From: a virus
Length of the DNA: 38,886 nt
Direction: 5' to 3' (one strand)
IMG/VR virus record: IMGVR_UViG_3300037279_000097
Coordinates: 1-38,886 of that record
This document shows positions 6,921 to 14,747 of the stretch, piece by piece. A program made the position numbers and the translations under genes. Under the pieces are notes generated by a model that saw only the letters and a program-made list of their open reading frames with translations, was not told the DNA's origin and made no database searches. How positions within the stretch are numbered: position 1 is the stretch's first letter; each line of letters starts with the position of its first letter.

Positions 6921-7705
6921 TTTCCCTCCTTGCACGGCCCACCGCGTTTCGAGCTAAATTTACAGAACCTGCAATTCATTGAGGAAGGCTTAGCCGGGTA
7001 CTGAGTGTCTTTCATCATGTACTCGATACGGGCGAGCCAACCCCGGCGCAGCGGCTCTAGGTCTTTCATGGTAAACACCTCCGTGGCCGTAGCTCCACCA
7101 TCAATGTAGACATGCTTGGCCGTCAGCTTGACGTCCTTACTACCTCCCGCCAGAACGCCTAACTTCACTAACAGCAAACCTCCCAGGCCATAAAGGCTGC
7201 GTTGTAACTGATGATCTTCGACGTGTATTTTCCCCGTCTTCCAGTCGATGATGTCCACCGTGGGAGGCACCAGGGTGTGCCCGCAGACGTCAGTCTTCAT
7301 GCGCAGCCAGGCGTCCTTGTCAAACCACCCGGTAGGCTTCCACTCCCTTGTGAAGGCCCACTCTTGCTCCGTTACAACGTCTTTGCGCTTGCGCAGCTGG
7401 ACCAGCAGGGGCTTCACTGAGGTCAAGTCCACCTTAATCTCCTGGCCACCCGGCTCGACAGGCGGGAGCGTAATCTTGAGAGCGGGGGCGCGGCCCGTGC
7501 CGGTAACGTACTGCTCTGCCGTAGCGTGGGCGCAGTCGCCCTTGGCAAAGAACGGGTTCGGTGGTTCCGTGATCCGTATCTTCTGAATCTTTTCAAAGCA
7601 CACGGAAAGTGGGCACTTCAAATACTGTGTGTATACAGAAAAACTCCAGGACGTGAGGGCGGTGTACGTAGCTTTTGTTGGCAATGATAGACTCTTTCTT
7701 GACAT
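6917..7705 (-). CDS. RecB/Cas4-like PD-(D/E)XK nuclease
   Basis: Protein of 262 residues. The core shows D140, then D154-W-K156-T-G-K and a Q-x-Q-R-S-L-Y helix (165-172), the D...DxK...Q order of RecB-family nucleases. Cys31 near the N-terminus and Cys245, Cys248, Cys258 near the C-terminus match the four-Cys iron-sulfur layout of Cas4/AddB relatives; a cluster is inferred. Phage homologues lie beside DNA polymerase and probably process DNA ends in recombination. No ribosome site is visible before the ATG. The homing endonuclease gene ends 14 bases upstream, which may have separated this gene from its original leader. Confidence 0.82.
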   Translation of the reverse strand: MSRKSLSLPTKATYTALTSWSFSVYTQYLKCPLSVCFEKIQKIRITEPPNPFFAKGDCAHATAEQYVTGTGRAPALKITLPPVEPGGQEIKVDLTSVKPLLVQLRKRKDVVTEQEWAFTREWKPTGWFDKDAWLRMKTDVCGHTLVPPTVDIIDWKTGKIHVEDHQLQRSLYGLGGLLLVKLGVLAGGSKDVKLTAKHVYIDGGATATEVFTMKDLEPLRRGWLARIEYMMKDTQYPAKPSSMNCRFCKFSSKRGGPCKEGK

Positions 7706-7718
7706 CTGGTTATACTAC

Positions 7719-8537
7719 TTATTCTACTAACAAATGCGTTTGCGCATCCAAAGAAGCTAAACGCCATGGGTGTCCCCATCCAGAGCTTAGCAATTCTTTC
7801 TCTTCACGCTCTTTAGCAAACCTCAATTTCTGCGCCGCGCTCATCTTAGAGCATTGCTGCGCAGTTCTTTTCTTTCCAGTATTAGCTGCTGCTATCTTAG
7901 CAGTAACTTCTGGAGCAGTTTTCATGCCTTTATGCGAGGCGCTCATTTTAGCTCGCACTTCCGGGCTTTTCAGAGCTTTTCTAATACCGGCTAAGTTCTT
8001 AGGACTAAGCGGCACGCCTTTCTTTTGCGCACTAAGTTTTAATCTGCGCTCTTCGCTCCTATTTGCACGAGCCAAGTTTTTCAGATGTTCAGGGGTAAAT
8101 GGAACGCCCTTACGCGCTATGCTCATAGCTTCTCGGGCAGCCTTAGTATGCCGGCGGCCATACATTCCATTATTTGCTCCGCTTAAATGCTCTGAGTGCT
8201 CTGCTGTAAATGGAACTCCTTTGAGTTTCTTACTTACAGCCTCTCGTGCGCTTTCGCTGCGCTTTTTACCAAAAGTTCCTTTAGCAGACATCGCTATACG
8301 ACTAAGACGCGGCCTGTACTTTCTCAATTCACTGCGTTCTTTATTACATGCGTCTTCTATAGCATCTATCGGCTTAGAAACCTTCATTGTAAAGGATTCT
8401 CCCCACATTTTCTCTTTCGCGCGCTTTCTACCCTGCGGATTTACGCTGCGCCCGATGTCTGCAAGAAGACCTTCAGCATCATATAAGTAATAAACGTAAT
8501 GCGGGCCTTCTCCACAAAGTCGCCTTTTGGTCGTCAT
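7719..8537 (-). CDS. GIY-YIG homing endonuclease with NUMOD3-like repeats
   Basis: Protein of 272 residues. The N-terminal nuclease domain shows Y-V-Y-Y-L-Y-D (GIY position) and A-D-I-G-R-S (YIG position), a following Arg, and E-D-A-C-N-K-E-R as the likely catalytic Glu helix. Residues 90-250 hold at least five NUMOD3-type DNA-binding units (AREAVSKKLKGVPFT, AREAMSIARKGVPFT, and others). Starts as ATGA on the stop of DNA polymerase. Such free-standing genes copy themselves into empty alleles by cutting DNA near their own site. Insertion between polymerase and nuclease genes is a typical location. Confidence 0.88.
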   Translation of the reverse strand: MTTKRRLCGEGPHYVYYLYDAEGLLADIGRSVNPQGRKRAKEKMWGESFTMKVSKPIDAIEDACNKERSELRKYRPRLSRIAMSAKGTFGKKRSESAREAVSKKLKGVPFTAEHSEHLSGANNGMYGRRHTKAAREAMSIARKGVPFTPEHLKNLARANRSEERRLKLSAQKKGVPLSPKNLAGIRKALKSPEVRAKMSASHKGMKTAPEVTAKIAAANTGKKRTAQQCSKMSAAQKLRFAKEREEKELLSSGWGHPWRLASLDAQTHLLVE

Positions 8538-10447
8538 TCTTTCCACGCTTTCAGCGTTCCCCAATTCGGCCCTGTTTCTCCATCTGACAATAAAGGCACA
8601 TCGCATGGCAAACTCGTCAGCATACATTCTCGTAGAATTTTCATTTCACCGCGCATATTGCTTTTAGCGCACGAAAAATCTACTTCGTCGTATACACTAA
8701 CCGTCATCCTCCCCTGGCGCTTCGGGTGTTCATCATACAAAATTAAAGTCTGCTTTGTTACATCAGCCCCCCCTCCTTGCGCGTAGTAATTCAGGGCCTT
8801 ATAAGAATAATCCAAATCTCTTCCGTATTTCTCAGAGTACGTAGAAGGCTCACAGTAATATAAACGCCCCCCAATAGTTCGTATCGGTTCCCCGCGCTTA
8901 AAAAGAGCTTTCATAGCATCGTCTAGCTCCTTCAAAGTCGGCAGCGCCGTATTTATAGCGTTCTGAATAACTTTTGCGACGGAGCGTTCACTCTCCCCTA
9001 ACTTCAAAGACTGCATGAGGCCGGAAAGACCCTGGCCATAAATTCTTCCGAAAACTACTGTCTTGGCTGTGTCCCTGTCAAAACTACCTCGTAAACCCGC
9101 CGCCTGCAGTGCCTTTTCCGTCTCAGCACGAACTAACTCATGTATATCATAGTTTGGATCGTTCAAAAATCCTTGCATCATAGGACCGTCTTCTGCATTA
9201 GCCACTAACCTAACTTCCTGCTGTGAAAAATCCCGTCTCCCCCATGCCTTCCCTTTATCTGGGAGGCAGTAGGTCCGTATGTAAGGCAGCTCGATTGTTC
9301 TCAAAAACGCAGGGTGCTTGTATCCGGCAGAAATATCTTTTTTGAATCGTTTGGGGATATTGAGAAAATTCGGCCGCGTGCATATAATACGCCCCGATCG
9401 TGCCCCGTTAGTATCATTTCCGCCTCCCTTTGGACTGCGAACCTGGCTCCAGTTAGGGTGAATAACACCATCGGACTTTGAAAGATCCAACCAAGGCTCC
9501 ACAAACATATTTATGCACGTACTCATTTTACTACGATATGATAATGCCTGAAACACTCTTTCATCCCTAAACTTATCAATCGTCAGGGACTTCTTACTGA
9601 CCGACAACTGCCCCTTGGGAGTACGTTCCAAATCCGTAACTGAGCCGGTAGATAGTAAGGATTCTGCTAACTGCTTATCACTATCTAAGTTAATGTCTCC
9701 TAGCCTACGCCTCAGCCACACATCAGCCTTCTCTACTCCCTGCTTCATCAACGGCAAATCACGCTCTAGCCCGGCTACATCCACGCGCATACCCTCGCGG
9801 GCGTTACGCAGCAAGATCGGCATGAGCTTTCTTTCTCGGTCATACGCCTCCCCCATTCCGGCGTCAATGACTTGCGGATAAAGATAATTGAACAGGCCCA
9901 GCGTTCGTGTTAAGTCACCTTTGTGGTAAGGTTTGACAACCTGATAAGGGCACCGCCAGATATAAGCGCCTGCCGTACTAGGCTTCCTAGCAGCTTCCGG
10001 TACGCTGGCAATAATCCACTCGTACATGCGGTCTTGCTCTTCAGGAGGAATACTCAATAGTAGCTCTGCCAGTGGCTTCAAAGCCAAAGTAGGAGAATGT
10101 GGGTTATTCAAAAACGCTAAGAACAACGTATCGTCATAGCGCTCCCACGGCAACAGCGGAATATCCCAATGAACTTCGGCCACGTCTTGATCAAACGCCC
10201 CGTTTTGGAAAAGCACTCGGTAGCGACTATCATGAGCTTTCTTATACTCTGCGCGCGCTTCTTTCTCTGCGCAGTTATTACCCGCAGCCTTGCTACCGTC
10301 ACCGTGGCCCCACGCCATCAACTTATACTCGCGCTGGTCAGGCCACTTAATAGCTAACGATACCGGCTTAGGCGGGTAGTTCGGACGCGGCTCAATAGCA
10401 TGAGTTTCAAAGTCTACCGTGATAACTTGGGGCGCTTTAGTGGGCAT
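8534..10447 (-). CDS. family A DNA polymerase with 3'-5' exonuclease
   Basis: Protein of 637 residues. Exonuclease motifs: D12-x-E14, N82-x3-D86 and Y174-x3-D178, so proofreading looks intact. Polymerase motif A is R-D406-F-S-Q-Q-E-V-R. Motif B is R458-x3-K462-x3-F466-G-x2-Y470-G, with Phe at the position that disfavours dideoxy substrates. Motif C is V-Y586-D587-E588, where most relatives have H-D-E. No intein or 5' nuclease domain. It is the replicative polymerase of the phage, following a 48-residue zinc protein and followed by the homing endonuclease. Confidence 0.95.
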   Translation of the reverse strand: MPTKAPQVITVDFETHAIEPRPNYPPKPVSLAIKWPDQREYKLMAWGHGDGSKAAGNNCAEKEARAEYKKAHDSRYRVLFQNGAFDQDVAEVHWDIPLLPWERYDDTLFLAFLNNPHSPTLALKPLAELLLSIPPEEQDRMYEWIIASVPEAARKPSTAGAYIWRCPYQVVKPYHKGDLTRTLGLFNYLYPQVIDAGMGEAYDRERKLMPILLRNAREGMRVDVAGLERDLPLMKQGVEKADVWLRRRLGDINLDSDKQLAESLLSTGSVTDLERTPKGQLSVSKKSLTIDKFRDERVFQALSYRSKMSTCINMFVEPWLDLSKSDGVIHPNWSQVRSPKGGGNDTNGARSGRIICTRPNFLNIPKRFKKDISAGYKHPAFLRTIELPYIRTYCLPDKGKAWGRRDFSQQEVRLVANAEDGPMMQGFLNDPNYDIHELVRAETEKALQAAGLRGSFDRDTAKTVVFGRIYGQGLSGLMQSLKLGESERSVAKVIQNAINTALPTLKELDDAMKALFKRGEPIRTIGGRLYYCEPSTYSEKYGRDLDYSYKALNYYAQGGGADVTKQTLILYDEHPKRQGRMTVSVYDEVDFSCAKSNMRGEMKILRECMLTSLPCDVPLLSDGETGPNWGTLKAWKE

Positions 10448-10583
10448 TCACATTCTCCGGTAAATAAACTCTTCCGCAATCATCGCATGACCACAGGCCA
10501 GTTACTTCGTCCTTTGTAATTGAACCACCGCAGTCACAAGGAAAACTTTCTTCTTCATCTTCAGGAATGTCATCAAAACTCAC
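10437..10583 (-). CDS. 48-residue zinc-ribbon protein, GTG start
   Basis: Begins VSFDDIPEDEEESFPCDCGG and contains C-D-C-G-G and C-D-D-C-G-R-V-Y, a classic small zinc ribbon with an acidic N-terminus. The GTG at 10583 overlaps the stop of the membrane-protein gene as GTGA, and the 3' end overlaps the polymerase start by 11 bases. May feed translation into the polymerase gene. Confidence 0.65.
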   Translation of the reverse strand: MSFDDIPEDEEESFPCDCGGSITKDEVTGLWSCDDCGRVYLPENVNAH

Positions 10584-10753
10584 TTAAAGAATCCTCCCCA
10601 AATAAGCAGCCCATAAGTGATCAGCAAACCAACTAAAGACGTCCAAGCGTTTTCATTTGAGCGAGGTTTATCATGGTTTCTAATAGTGAGTACCATACCA
10701 AATGCACTAAGCCCAACAAGAATCGCCTGCGGCCAATGAATAGCTACAATCAT
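10580..10753 (-). CDS. small two-span membrane protein
   Basis: Protein of 57 residues with two hydrophobic segments (about 7-22 and 40-54) separated by a charged loop (RNHDKPRSNENAW). GGAGGG stands five bases before the ATG at 10753. Size and topology would fit a holin-like or inner-membrane peptide, but its place inside the replication cassette argues against calling it a holin. Confidence 0.65.
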   Translation of the reverse strand: MIVAIHWPQAILVGLSAFGMVLTIRNHDKPRSNENAWTSLVGLLITYGLLIWGGFFK

Positions 10754-10849
10754 AAAACCCTCCAAAGTACTACGGCGTACACTCCGCACTCGGTACGCCA
10801 GCGAGTTAGACCGCCCACCTAGAACGATCTTATGGACTACTGCAGAAAA
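10754..10849. other. 96-base intergenic gap with hairpin
   Basis: No gene. GGCGTAC and GTACGCC form a 7 bp stem with a 12-base loop, and AAAGTAGT near the upstream side can pair with AGTACTTT beside the ribosome site with one mismatch. May be a small folded leader; weak evidence. Confidence 0.35.
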
Positions 10850-11635
10850 CTACTTTCTCCCTCTAGCCGCGAACTTCTGAGGCTTGTCCGCGCGCGCCGG
10901 TTTAGCCGCGCGCTCAATGGGCGGCCCATAAGGCTGTTGCAAAAACTCCTCCGCCTTGGGCACCCGTGAGTATAGCGCGTCCAGTACCTTAGGATCGCCG
11001 ATGGTTTCTACCGTCTTGAACTCCAAGCGGTACTGCGTCTTACTATCCGGCAAACTTGAAATCTCCGTAACCACCGCCCAGGGTGGACGCTCAGACTCGT
11101 CAGCCAAGGATCGCACGTACCCAGCCCATGCCTTGAGCTGCGTAGGACTGACGCGCGCCGTAGCCAGTTCCGCACTAGCCACGTCCTCTGCACTTTTAAC
11201 GTCATTAGCAAGGACAATGGCAAGGCGTTTCTTATTGCCGCACTCCTTGCCGCGACCCACAGCGGCCGATCCCCACTCATTCTTCTCACACTCAGCACAG
11301 GTAGTCTTGCTCTGTGGGTTCTGGCACTCTTCGTGCGGAGCCAGGTCAGCCATCAGCACGTTAAGCGCGTAGCACTCCGGCGGTTGCGGGTCATCAGGAT
11401 CGTAGGCATTGCCGCCATACCACGCGTTCTCGAAGCAGGACGCCAGGACAATGACCTCCACCTTGTTACCCGGCACTATGCCGCCCGCCACGGTGATGGT
11501 GCCGCCCGCGCCGAACTTCACGCTCTGCCCACCGCCGCCAATGCCCTTCTCCTGCTCTACGGCCTCTTTAGCGAGACCGGCGAATTTCTTTTCCCAAGGC
11601 ACGATTGCCGTGGGCTTTACCGCTTGCTTTGCCAT
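10850..11635 (-). CDS. Cys-rich replication-cassette protein, possible ssDNA-binding role
   Basis: Protein of 261 residues with a glycine-rich segment near 32-50, then a Cys-rich centre: C-F-E-N-A-W-Y-G-G, C-Y-A-L, C-Q-N-P, C-A-E-C-E-K-N-E-W-G-S and G-K-E-C-G-N, probably a zinc site. The C-terminal tail is basic and low-complexity. It sits where many siphophages encode a single-stranded DNA-binding protein next to DNA polymerase, so such a role is plausible but is inferred from position. GGAG before the ATG. Confidence 0.6.
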   Translation of the reverse strand: MAKQAVKPTAIVPWEKKFAGLAKEAVEQEKGIGGGGQSVKFGAGGTITVAGGIVPGNKVEVIVLASCFENAWYGGNAYDPDDPQPPECYALNVLMADLAPHEECQNPQSKTTCAECEKNEWGSAAVGRGKECGNKKRLAIVLANDVKSAEDVASAELATARVSPTQLKAWAGYVRSLADESERPPWAVVTEISSLPDSKTQYRLEFKTVETIGDPKVLDALYSRVPKAEEFLQQPYGPPIERAAKPARADKPQKFAARGRK

Positions 11636-11665
11636 ACTGAGTTTCTCCTTACTTTCTTTGGTTAG

Positions 11666-12202
11666 CTATTCGTGAACTGCGTATTCCCCTTCAGACCGCA
11701 ACTTAAACGGGCTGACAATTACGCGAGGCTCAACATACACAGGAGAAACATCTCCAGAGCCATTAGGATTCGCGCACACTACCCACGTTCCCTCCGCAGA
11801 AGGAGGCATATATAGACCGTTCGGTTCTGCCTGTGGAAGCGTTCCATACGCATTCTGGCTGTCCTTTGTAACCTTCTCTGGATTGCTAAACTGAACTCCA
11901 TAAGGAAGGCCGTAGCCAACTGAGTTACACAGATGCCAAAGTTTTCCATTCATGTCTGGAACATATGTGTACGTGACAATTTTTTGATCGCGCAACTCAT
12001 ACAAATGCTTAACCAGTTTTGCCTCCGTATAGTTTGTGATTCCCGGCTGTCCAGTCTGGGCCACCTGCTGACGTTGCGATGTTTCCTGCTGGCGAGCAAC
12101 CTGTTCATCCGCAGTTCCCGAAGATCCTGCGCATCCTTGATTATCAAATGCACAGCACGACATTACAACTATTGCGAGAATCGGAAAGATCAGTTTTTTC
12201 AA
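11666..12202 (-). CDS. phage lipoprotein, TTG start
   Basis: About 179 residues. AAGGAG stands seven bases before a TTG at 12202, giving (M)KKLIFPILAIVVMSC, a lipoprotein signal with lipobox V-M-S-C and Cys near position 15. The mature part has a Q-rich linker and then a compact domain with several Trp and Cys. Probably anchored in the cell envelope. Phage lipoproteins of this kind are sometimes involved in blocking superinfection, but no specific family is recognised. The upstream gene encodes a membrane protein and ends one base earlier. Confidence 0.7.
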   Translation of the reverse strand: MKKLIFPILAIVVMSCCAFDNQGCAGSSGTADEQVARQQETSQRQQVAQTGQPGITNYTEAKLVKHLYELRDQKIVTYTYVPDMNGKLWHLCNSVGYGLPYGVQFSNPEKVTKDSQNAYGTLPQAEPNGLYMPPSAEGTWVVCANPNGSGDVSPVYVEPRVIVSPFKLRSEGEYAVHE

Positions 12203-12203
12203 G

Positions 12204-12581
12204 TTAATTCTCCTTGAGATTCGCAATGAATCCCTGTAGATTGGCCGGGAGTTTTGAATTGTCCACGTTCGACGCTTCGGTAATAATCAGAGTGCGCAAT
12301 GCTGCTTTCTGATCGGCATCTTTGCTGGTCTGATATTCCAACCGAAGCCGACTCAGGTAATCCGTTTTTCCTTGGATATAGCTGTTGGTGTTAACAAAAA
12401 CTTCGCGCTCCGCATTGGCACGCTTCGGTGCCCAAAACTTGTAGATCGCCAAGTCTCCACCCGTGGCTAAAAATCCGATTCCGTACGAAGCCACGAGAAT
12501 CGCGAAAATGGCTACAACTACGCGCGGCAAAGTCCACCATCCTTTGCTGGCTGCCTCGCGAAAATCATCTCTATACGTCAT
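12204..12581 (-). CDS. single-span membrane protein
   Basis: Protein of 125 residues with a short cytoplasmic-like N-terminus, one membrane helix (about 18-40) and a helical C-terminal domain (45-125). AAGGAG precedes the ATG. Directly upstream of the lipoprotein gene, which suggests the two act together at the envelope. Family not recognised. Confidence 0.7.
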   Translation of the reverse strand: MTYRDDFREAASKGWWTLPRVVVAIFAILVASYGIGFLATGGDLAIYKFWAPKRANAEREVFVNTNSYIQGKTDYLSRLRLEYQTSKDADQKAALRTLIITEASNVDNSKLPANLQGFIANLKEN

Positions 12582-12591
12582 TTATCGCTCC

Positions 12592-13188
12592 TTAGTAAAT
12601 CGACGGTAAAATTTCTTCTGGGTCTTGCAGAGTGCCTACGTACTTCTCAGCCTCTGCCGTACAAATGCTCACGTAGACACACAGGATTTTATGGGCATCG
12701 CGTAAACTAACGCCCGCCTCCTCCGCTACCTGCTGAACATAATCCTCCCATTTCCGATTGGCCAGAACTACCACGGCGGCTTCCAGGTCGGCCACGCGGG
12801 ACTCCCGCTCAGCGTCCAACCACTGCGCCTCAAAACGCGTACCGGCTAACTTGTCTGTGGCCCTGTTATACTCTATGGCTGCGCCCAGCATATAACCTGG
12901 CACCTGCATTAACGAGATAGCCTGAGCCAAGTAGGGCTTAGGCATAGCTCCTAACACGGGCGCTAGATCCTTGCGCAGGTCTAGCAGGGTCACACCGTAC
13001 CTGTGATAAATCACATCGCGGTAGGCGGCAAGCTCTACATAGTTTCTGTTAGCTAGCCACCGCGCCGCCGCGTGGCATAGTTTCTCATTGTGAAGAGCGC
13101 GCTCAGAAGATAGCAAAAACAAAGACAACGCCGCAGCCACAAATCCTAGAAGTAACAGCAGGAACTTGTAGGCTAGAAGTTCTGTCAT
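12592..13188 (-). CDS. membrane-anchored helical protein
   Basis: Protein of 198 residues. One hydrophobic helix at about 7-27 (KFLLLLLGFVAAALSLFLL), followed by an all-helical region. TGATG overlap with the previous gene. Likely an inner-membrane protein with a soluble domain; no family recognised. Confidence 0.7.
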   Translation of the reverse strand: MTELLAYKFLLLLLGFVAAALSLFLLSSERALHNEKLCHAAARWLANRNYVELAAYRDVIYHRYGVTLLDLRKDLAPVLGAMPKPYLAQAISLMQVPGYMLGAAIEYNRATDKLAGTRFEAQWLDAERESRVADLEAAVVVLANRKWEDYVQQVAEEAGVSLRDAHKILCVYVSICTAEAEKYVGTLQDPEEILPSIY

Positions 13189-13700
13189 CACTTCCCTCCC
13201 AACTTCGTGCATGACACCCGTTTGGCATGGAACACTGAGACGAACTTCACTTGCTTTTTAGCGTCCCACCTTTCACGCACGGCGGCGGCATTCACTGAGT
13301 GCTGAAGCAATTCAAATTGGCGCGTCTTAACCGCGTAGGCATAAAATTTAGGCCAATCTTCGGGCTTGATAACCGGCACGGGCGTGTCCGTTATCTGCGT
13401 ACGACTATGGGAGCCTTGCAGGCCGCTGGCTTCGTCAGCGGCCAGGGTTTGAATGAAATGCTCTTCCACAGCCTTGACGGCTGGCTTGAGGGCATCGTCC
13501 AAGCCGCTAGCCAGGCCAGCTACCTGCTTAGTAGTCTGCCGCAGGTCATAGAGCAGGTCCGACACCGCGCCAGAAGGCAGCGCGGTAGGGTCTAGCGCGG
13601 CCAGGGCCTTAGTAAGTCGCCGCGCAGCTGGAGCCAGGGCCTTGGCGGCAGCCTTCAATTCTTTCGAGATGTCGACGTTGGGAACTTTTTTAGTGGGCAT
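13188..13700 (-). CDS. conserved-looking hypothetical phage protein
   Basis: Protein of 170 residues starting MPTKKVPNVDISKE (GAGG six bases ahead). An Ala-rich helical N-terminal half is followed by a C-terminal segment with Y-A-Y-A-V-K-T-x-x-F-E-L-L-Q, N-A-A-A-V-x-x-R-W and V-S-C-T-K-L at the end. That C-terminal pattern recurs in phage proteins of unknown function as I remember them. No enzymatic motif seen. Confidence 0.65.
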   Translation of the reverse strand: MPTKKVPNVDISKELKAAAKALAPAARRLTKALAALDPTALPSGAVSDLLYDLRQTTKQVAGLASGLDDALKPAVKAVEEHFIQTLAADEASGLQGSHSRTQITDTPVPVIKPEDWPKFYAYAVKTRQFELLQHSVNAAAVRERWDAKKQVKFVSVFHAKRVSCTKLGGK

Positions 13701-14049
13701 GACCGGCCTCATCGTGAGGCCTAATATAAGCGCCGCCACTCCTTACCACAGGATTACGAGACCGATTCACAGTGCTTGGTGCGAAGTCATAAGGAATCTG
13801 TATTCCACGCTGATGTGCCTGGACGTGCCCCTCGCGCCTCGCCACAATGTGCTCTACGGTAATCTCAGCCATATGCTGCGCCAGGGCCTTGGTAGACCAT
13901 GCGCCCCGTACCACGCTGCCGTCCGGCACTAGGGCCGCGTTAGTCAGGGCGATGCGCCATGCATGGTCCCTGAATTCTGCCGACAGGGTAATGCCCTGCC
14001 ACTGAGCCGTGCTGCAAAGCGGGCTCACCGATTTCCAAAGTAGAATCAT
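13690..14049 (-). CDS. hypothetical protein
   Basis: Protein of 119 residues from an ATG with AAGGAG upstream. It is the first gene after the tRNA-Leu and hairpin-element cluster and may be on the same transcript. No motif recognised; basic and His-rich C-terminus. Confidence 0.6.
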   Translation of the reverse strand: MILLWKSVSPLCSTAQWQGITLSAEFRDHAWRIALTNAALVPDGSVVRGAWSTKALAQHMAEITVEHIVARREGHVQAHQRGIQIPYDFAPSTVNRSRNPVVRSGGAYIRPHDEAGHAH

Positions 14050-14062
14050 TGTTACTCCTTAC

Positions 14063-14219
14063 GGTACTTCCATCACGGCTTCTTAGACAAAGGGCCGACT
14101 TGTATGGTTCTCTCACATTAAGGAGTCCAACAGCTCGGTCTTGACGCCCTTCTATAATGCCGCAAGTCGGATGGACGTCTAGCGTATCGCGCTTGCAGCG
14201 AAGCCGTGATGGAAATACC
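14063..14219 (-). ncRNA. long-stem element A, putative structured RNA
   Basis: Arms 14063-14082 and 14200-14219 pair over 20 positions, one of them a U-G wobble if transcribed on the minus strand. Inside, TAGAC pairs with GTCTA, and CCGACTTG (14094-14101) pairs with CAAGTCGG (14163-14170), so the interior is itself nested. No open reading frame fills it. Strand is inferred from the neighbouring tRNA and promoter; there is no direct evidence of expression. Confidence 0.5.
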
Positions 14220-14222
14220 GGG

Positions 14223-14330
14223 CGGTTATTTCGCAGTTACTGCAAATTAGTTTGTCGCTTACTACCCGTCTTAGACTAACCGGGTCCGTTTTCTAGACGC
14301 TCTCAACTTGCAGTAACTGTGAAATAACCG
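14223..14330 (-). ncRNA. long-stem element B, putative structured RNA
   Basis: Arms 14223-14245 and 14308-14330 pair over 23 positions with one exception, which is a G-U wobble on the plus strand and A-C on the minus. The 62-base interior contains ACCCG with CGGGT as an inner stem. Lies three bases from element A and eight bases from tRNA-Leu. Arm sequence is unrelated to those of elements A, C and D. Confidence 0.5.
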
Positions 14331-14338
14331 TCACAATT

Positions 14339-14425
14339 TGGTGCCCAGAGGGAGGCTCGAACTCCCACGACCCGTAAGTCGGCGGGTCTTAAATCCGCTG
14401 TGTCTACCAATTCCACCACCTGGGC
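14339..14425 (-). tRNA. tRNA-Leu, anticodon UAA
   Basis: Begins GCCCAGG and ends with an encoded CCA. The acceptor stem pairs, with one G-U. The D arm carries TTGGTAGAC. The anticodon loop TTTAAGA gives UAA. A long variable arm is present, and the T loop is GTTCGAGCC, as expected for a class II tRNA. The last pair of the anticodon stem is A-C. Reads UUA and UUG codons. It sits between elements B and C. Confidence 0.92.
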
Positions 14426-14435
14426 GTGTTTCTTA

Positions 14436-14581
14436 AGTGGTGCTTACGTAGGTGCTTCAGGTATCAGACTCGATTACGTTCCGCTTGAGAACTCAGACCC
14501 TCGAATCGACTCCCTGCGCTAGAAAGCAAGCTCCTTCTAACTCGGAGTCTTTCCCATTGAAGCACCTACGTAAGCACCGCT
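14436..14581 (-). ncRNA. long-stem element C, putative structured RNA
   Basis: A perfect 21 bp stem (14439-14459 with 14558-14578) extends to 24 positions with one wobble. Inside are two further stems, TCGATT with AATCGA and GACTCC with GGAGTC, giving a multi-branched fold. The minus-strand TATAAT box at 14593-14588 would start RNA within a base or two of the outer arm, so C is probably the 5' end of a C, tRNA-Leu, B, A transcript. Confidence 0.55.
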
Positions 14582-14585
14582 ACGT

Positions 14586-14597
14586 TTATTATAAACC
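14586..14597 (-). promoter_or_regulatory. TATAAT promoter box for the tRNA cluster
   Basis: GGTTTATAATAAACG on the minus strand, with TATAAT at 14593-14588, overlapping the stop codon of the upstream Cys-rich gene. Same extended form as the other early promoters. Predicted start falls at the base of element C. Confidence 0.6.
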
Positions 14598-14747
14598 CCG
14601 CCGCCGCGCCTTGGGTTTACTTTTCTCACACCCCGGCGTACAAACGGAGCAAACACAAACGGCATGCCCACAGTTAAGGCAGACTGCCTTGCTAGTAAGC
14701 ACCTTGCGGCACTTACACCACTTCTTCTCAGTTACTTTGGCGGCCAT
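14589..14747 (-). CDS. 52-residue Cys-rich zinc protein
   Basis: Begins MAAKVTEKKWCKCRK and contains eight Cys, in C-x-C, C-x-x-C-G-H and C-V-C-S-V-C groups, followed by a basic tail (KSKPKARRR). It could bind two zinc ions and nucleic acid. Overlaps the previous gene by 16 bases. Its TAATAA stop is part of the promoter box for the tRNA cluster. Confidence 0.65.
   Translation of the reverse strand: MAAKVTEKKWCKCRKVLTSKAVCLNCGHAVCVCSVCTPGCEKSKPKARRRGL

Noticed and set aside
7675-8490. Plus-strand open frame of 271 codons opposite the homing endonuclease
   Set aside because: It has no ribosome site and covers the antisense of clear GIY-YIG and NUMOD3 motifs.
10580-10753. Holin
   Set aside because: Two membrane spans and small size fit, but it is inside the replication cassette with no endolysin nearby.
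14063-14581. Miniature transposons with terminal inverted repeats
   Set aside because: Arms of A, B, C and D share no sequence and no target-site duplications were seen.
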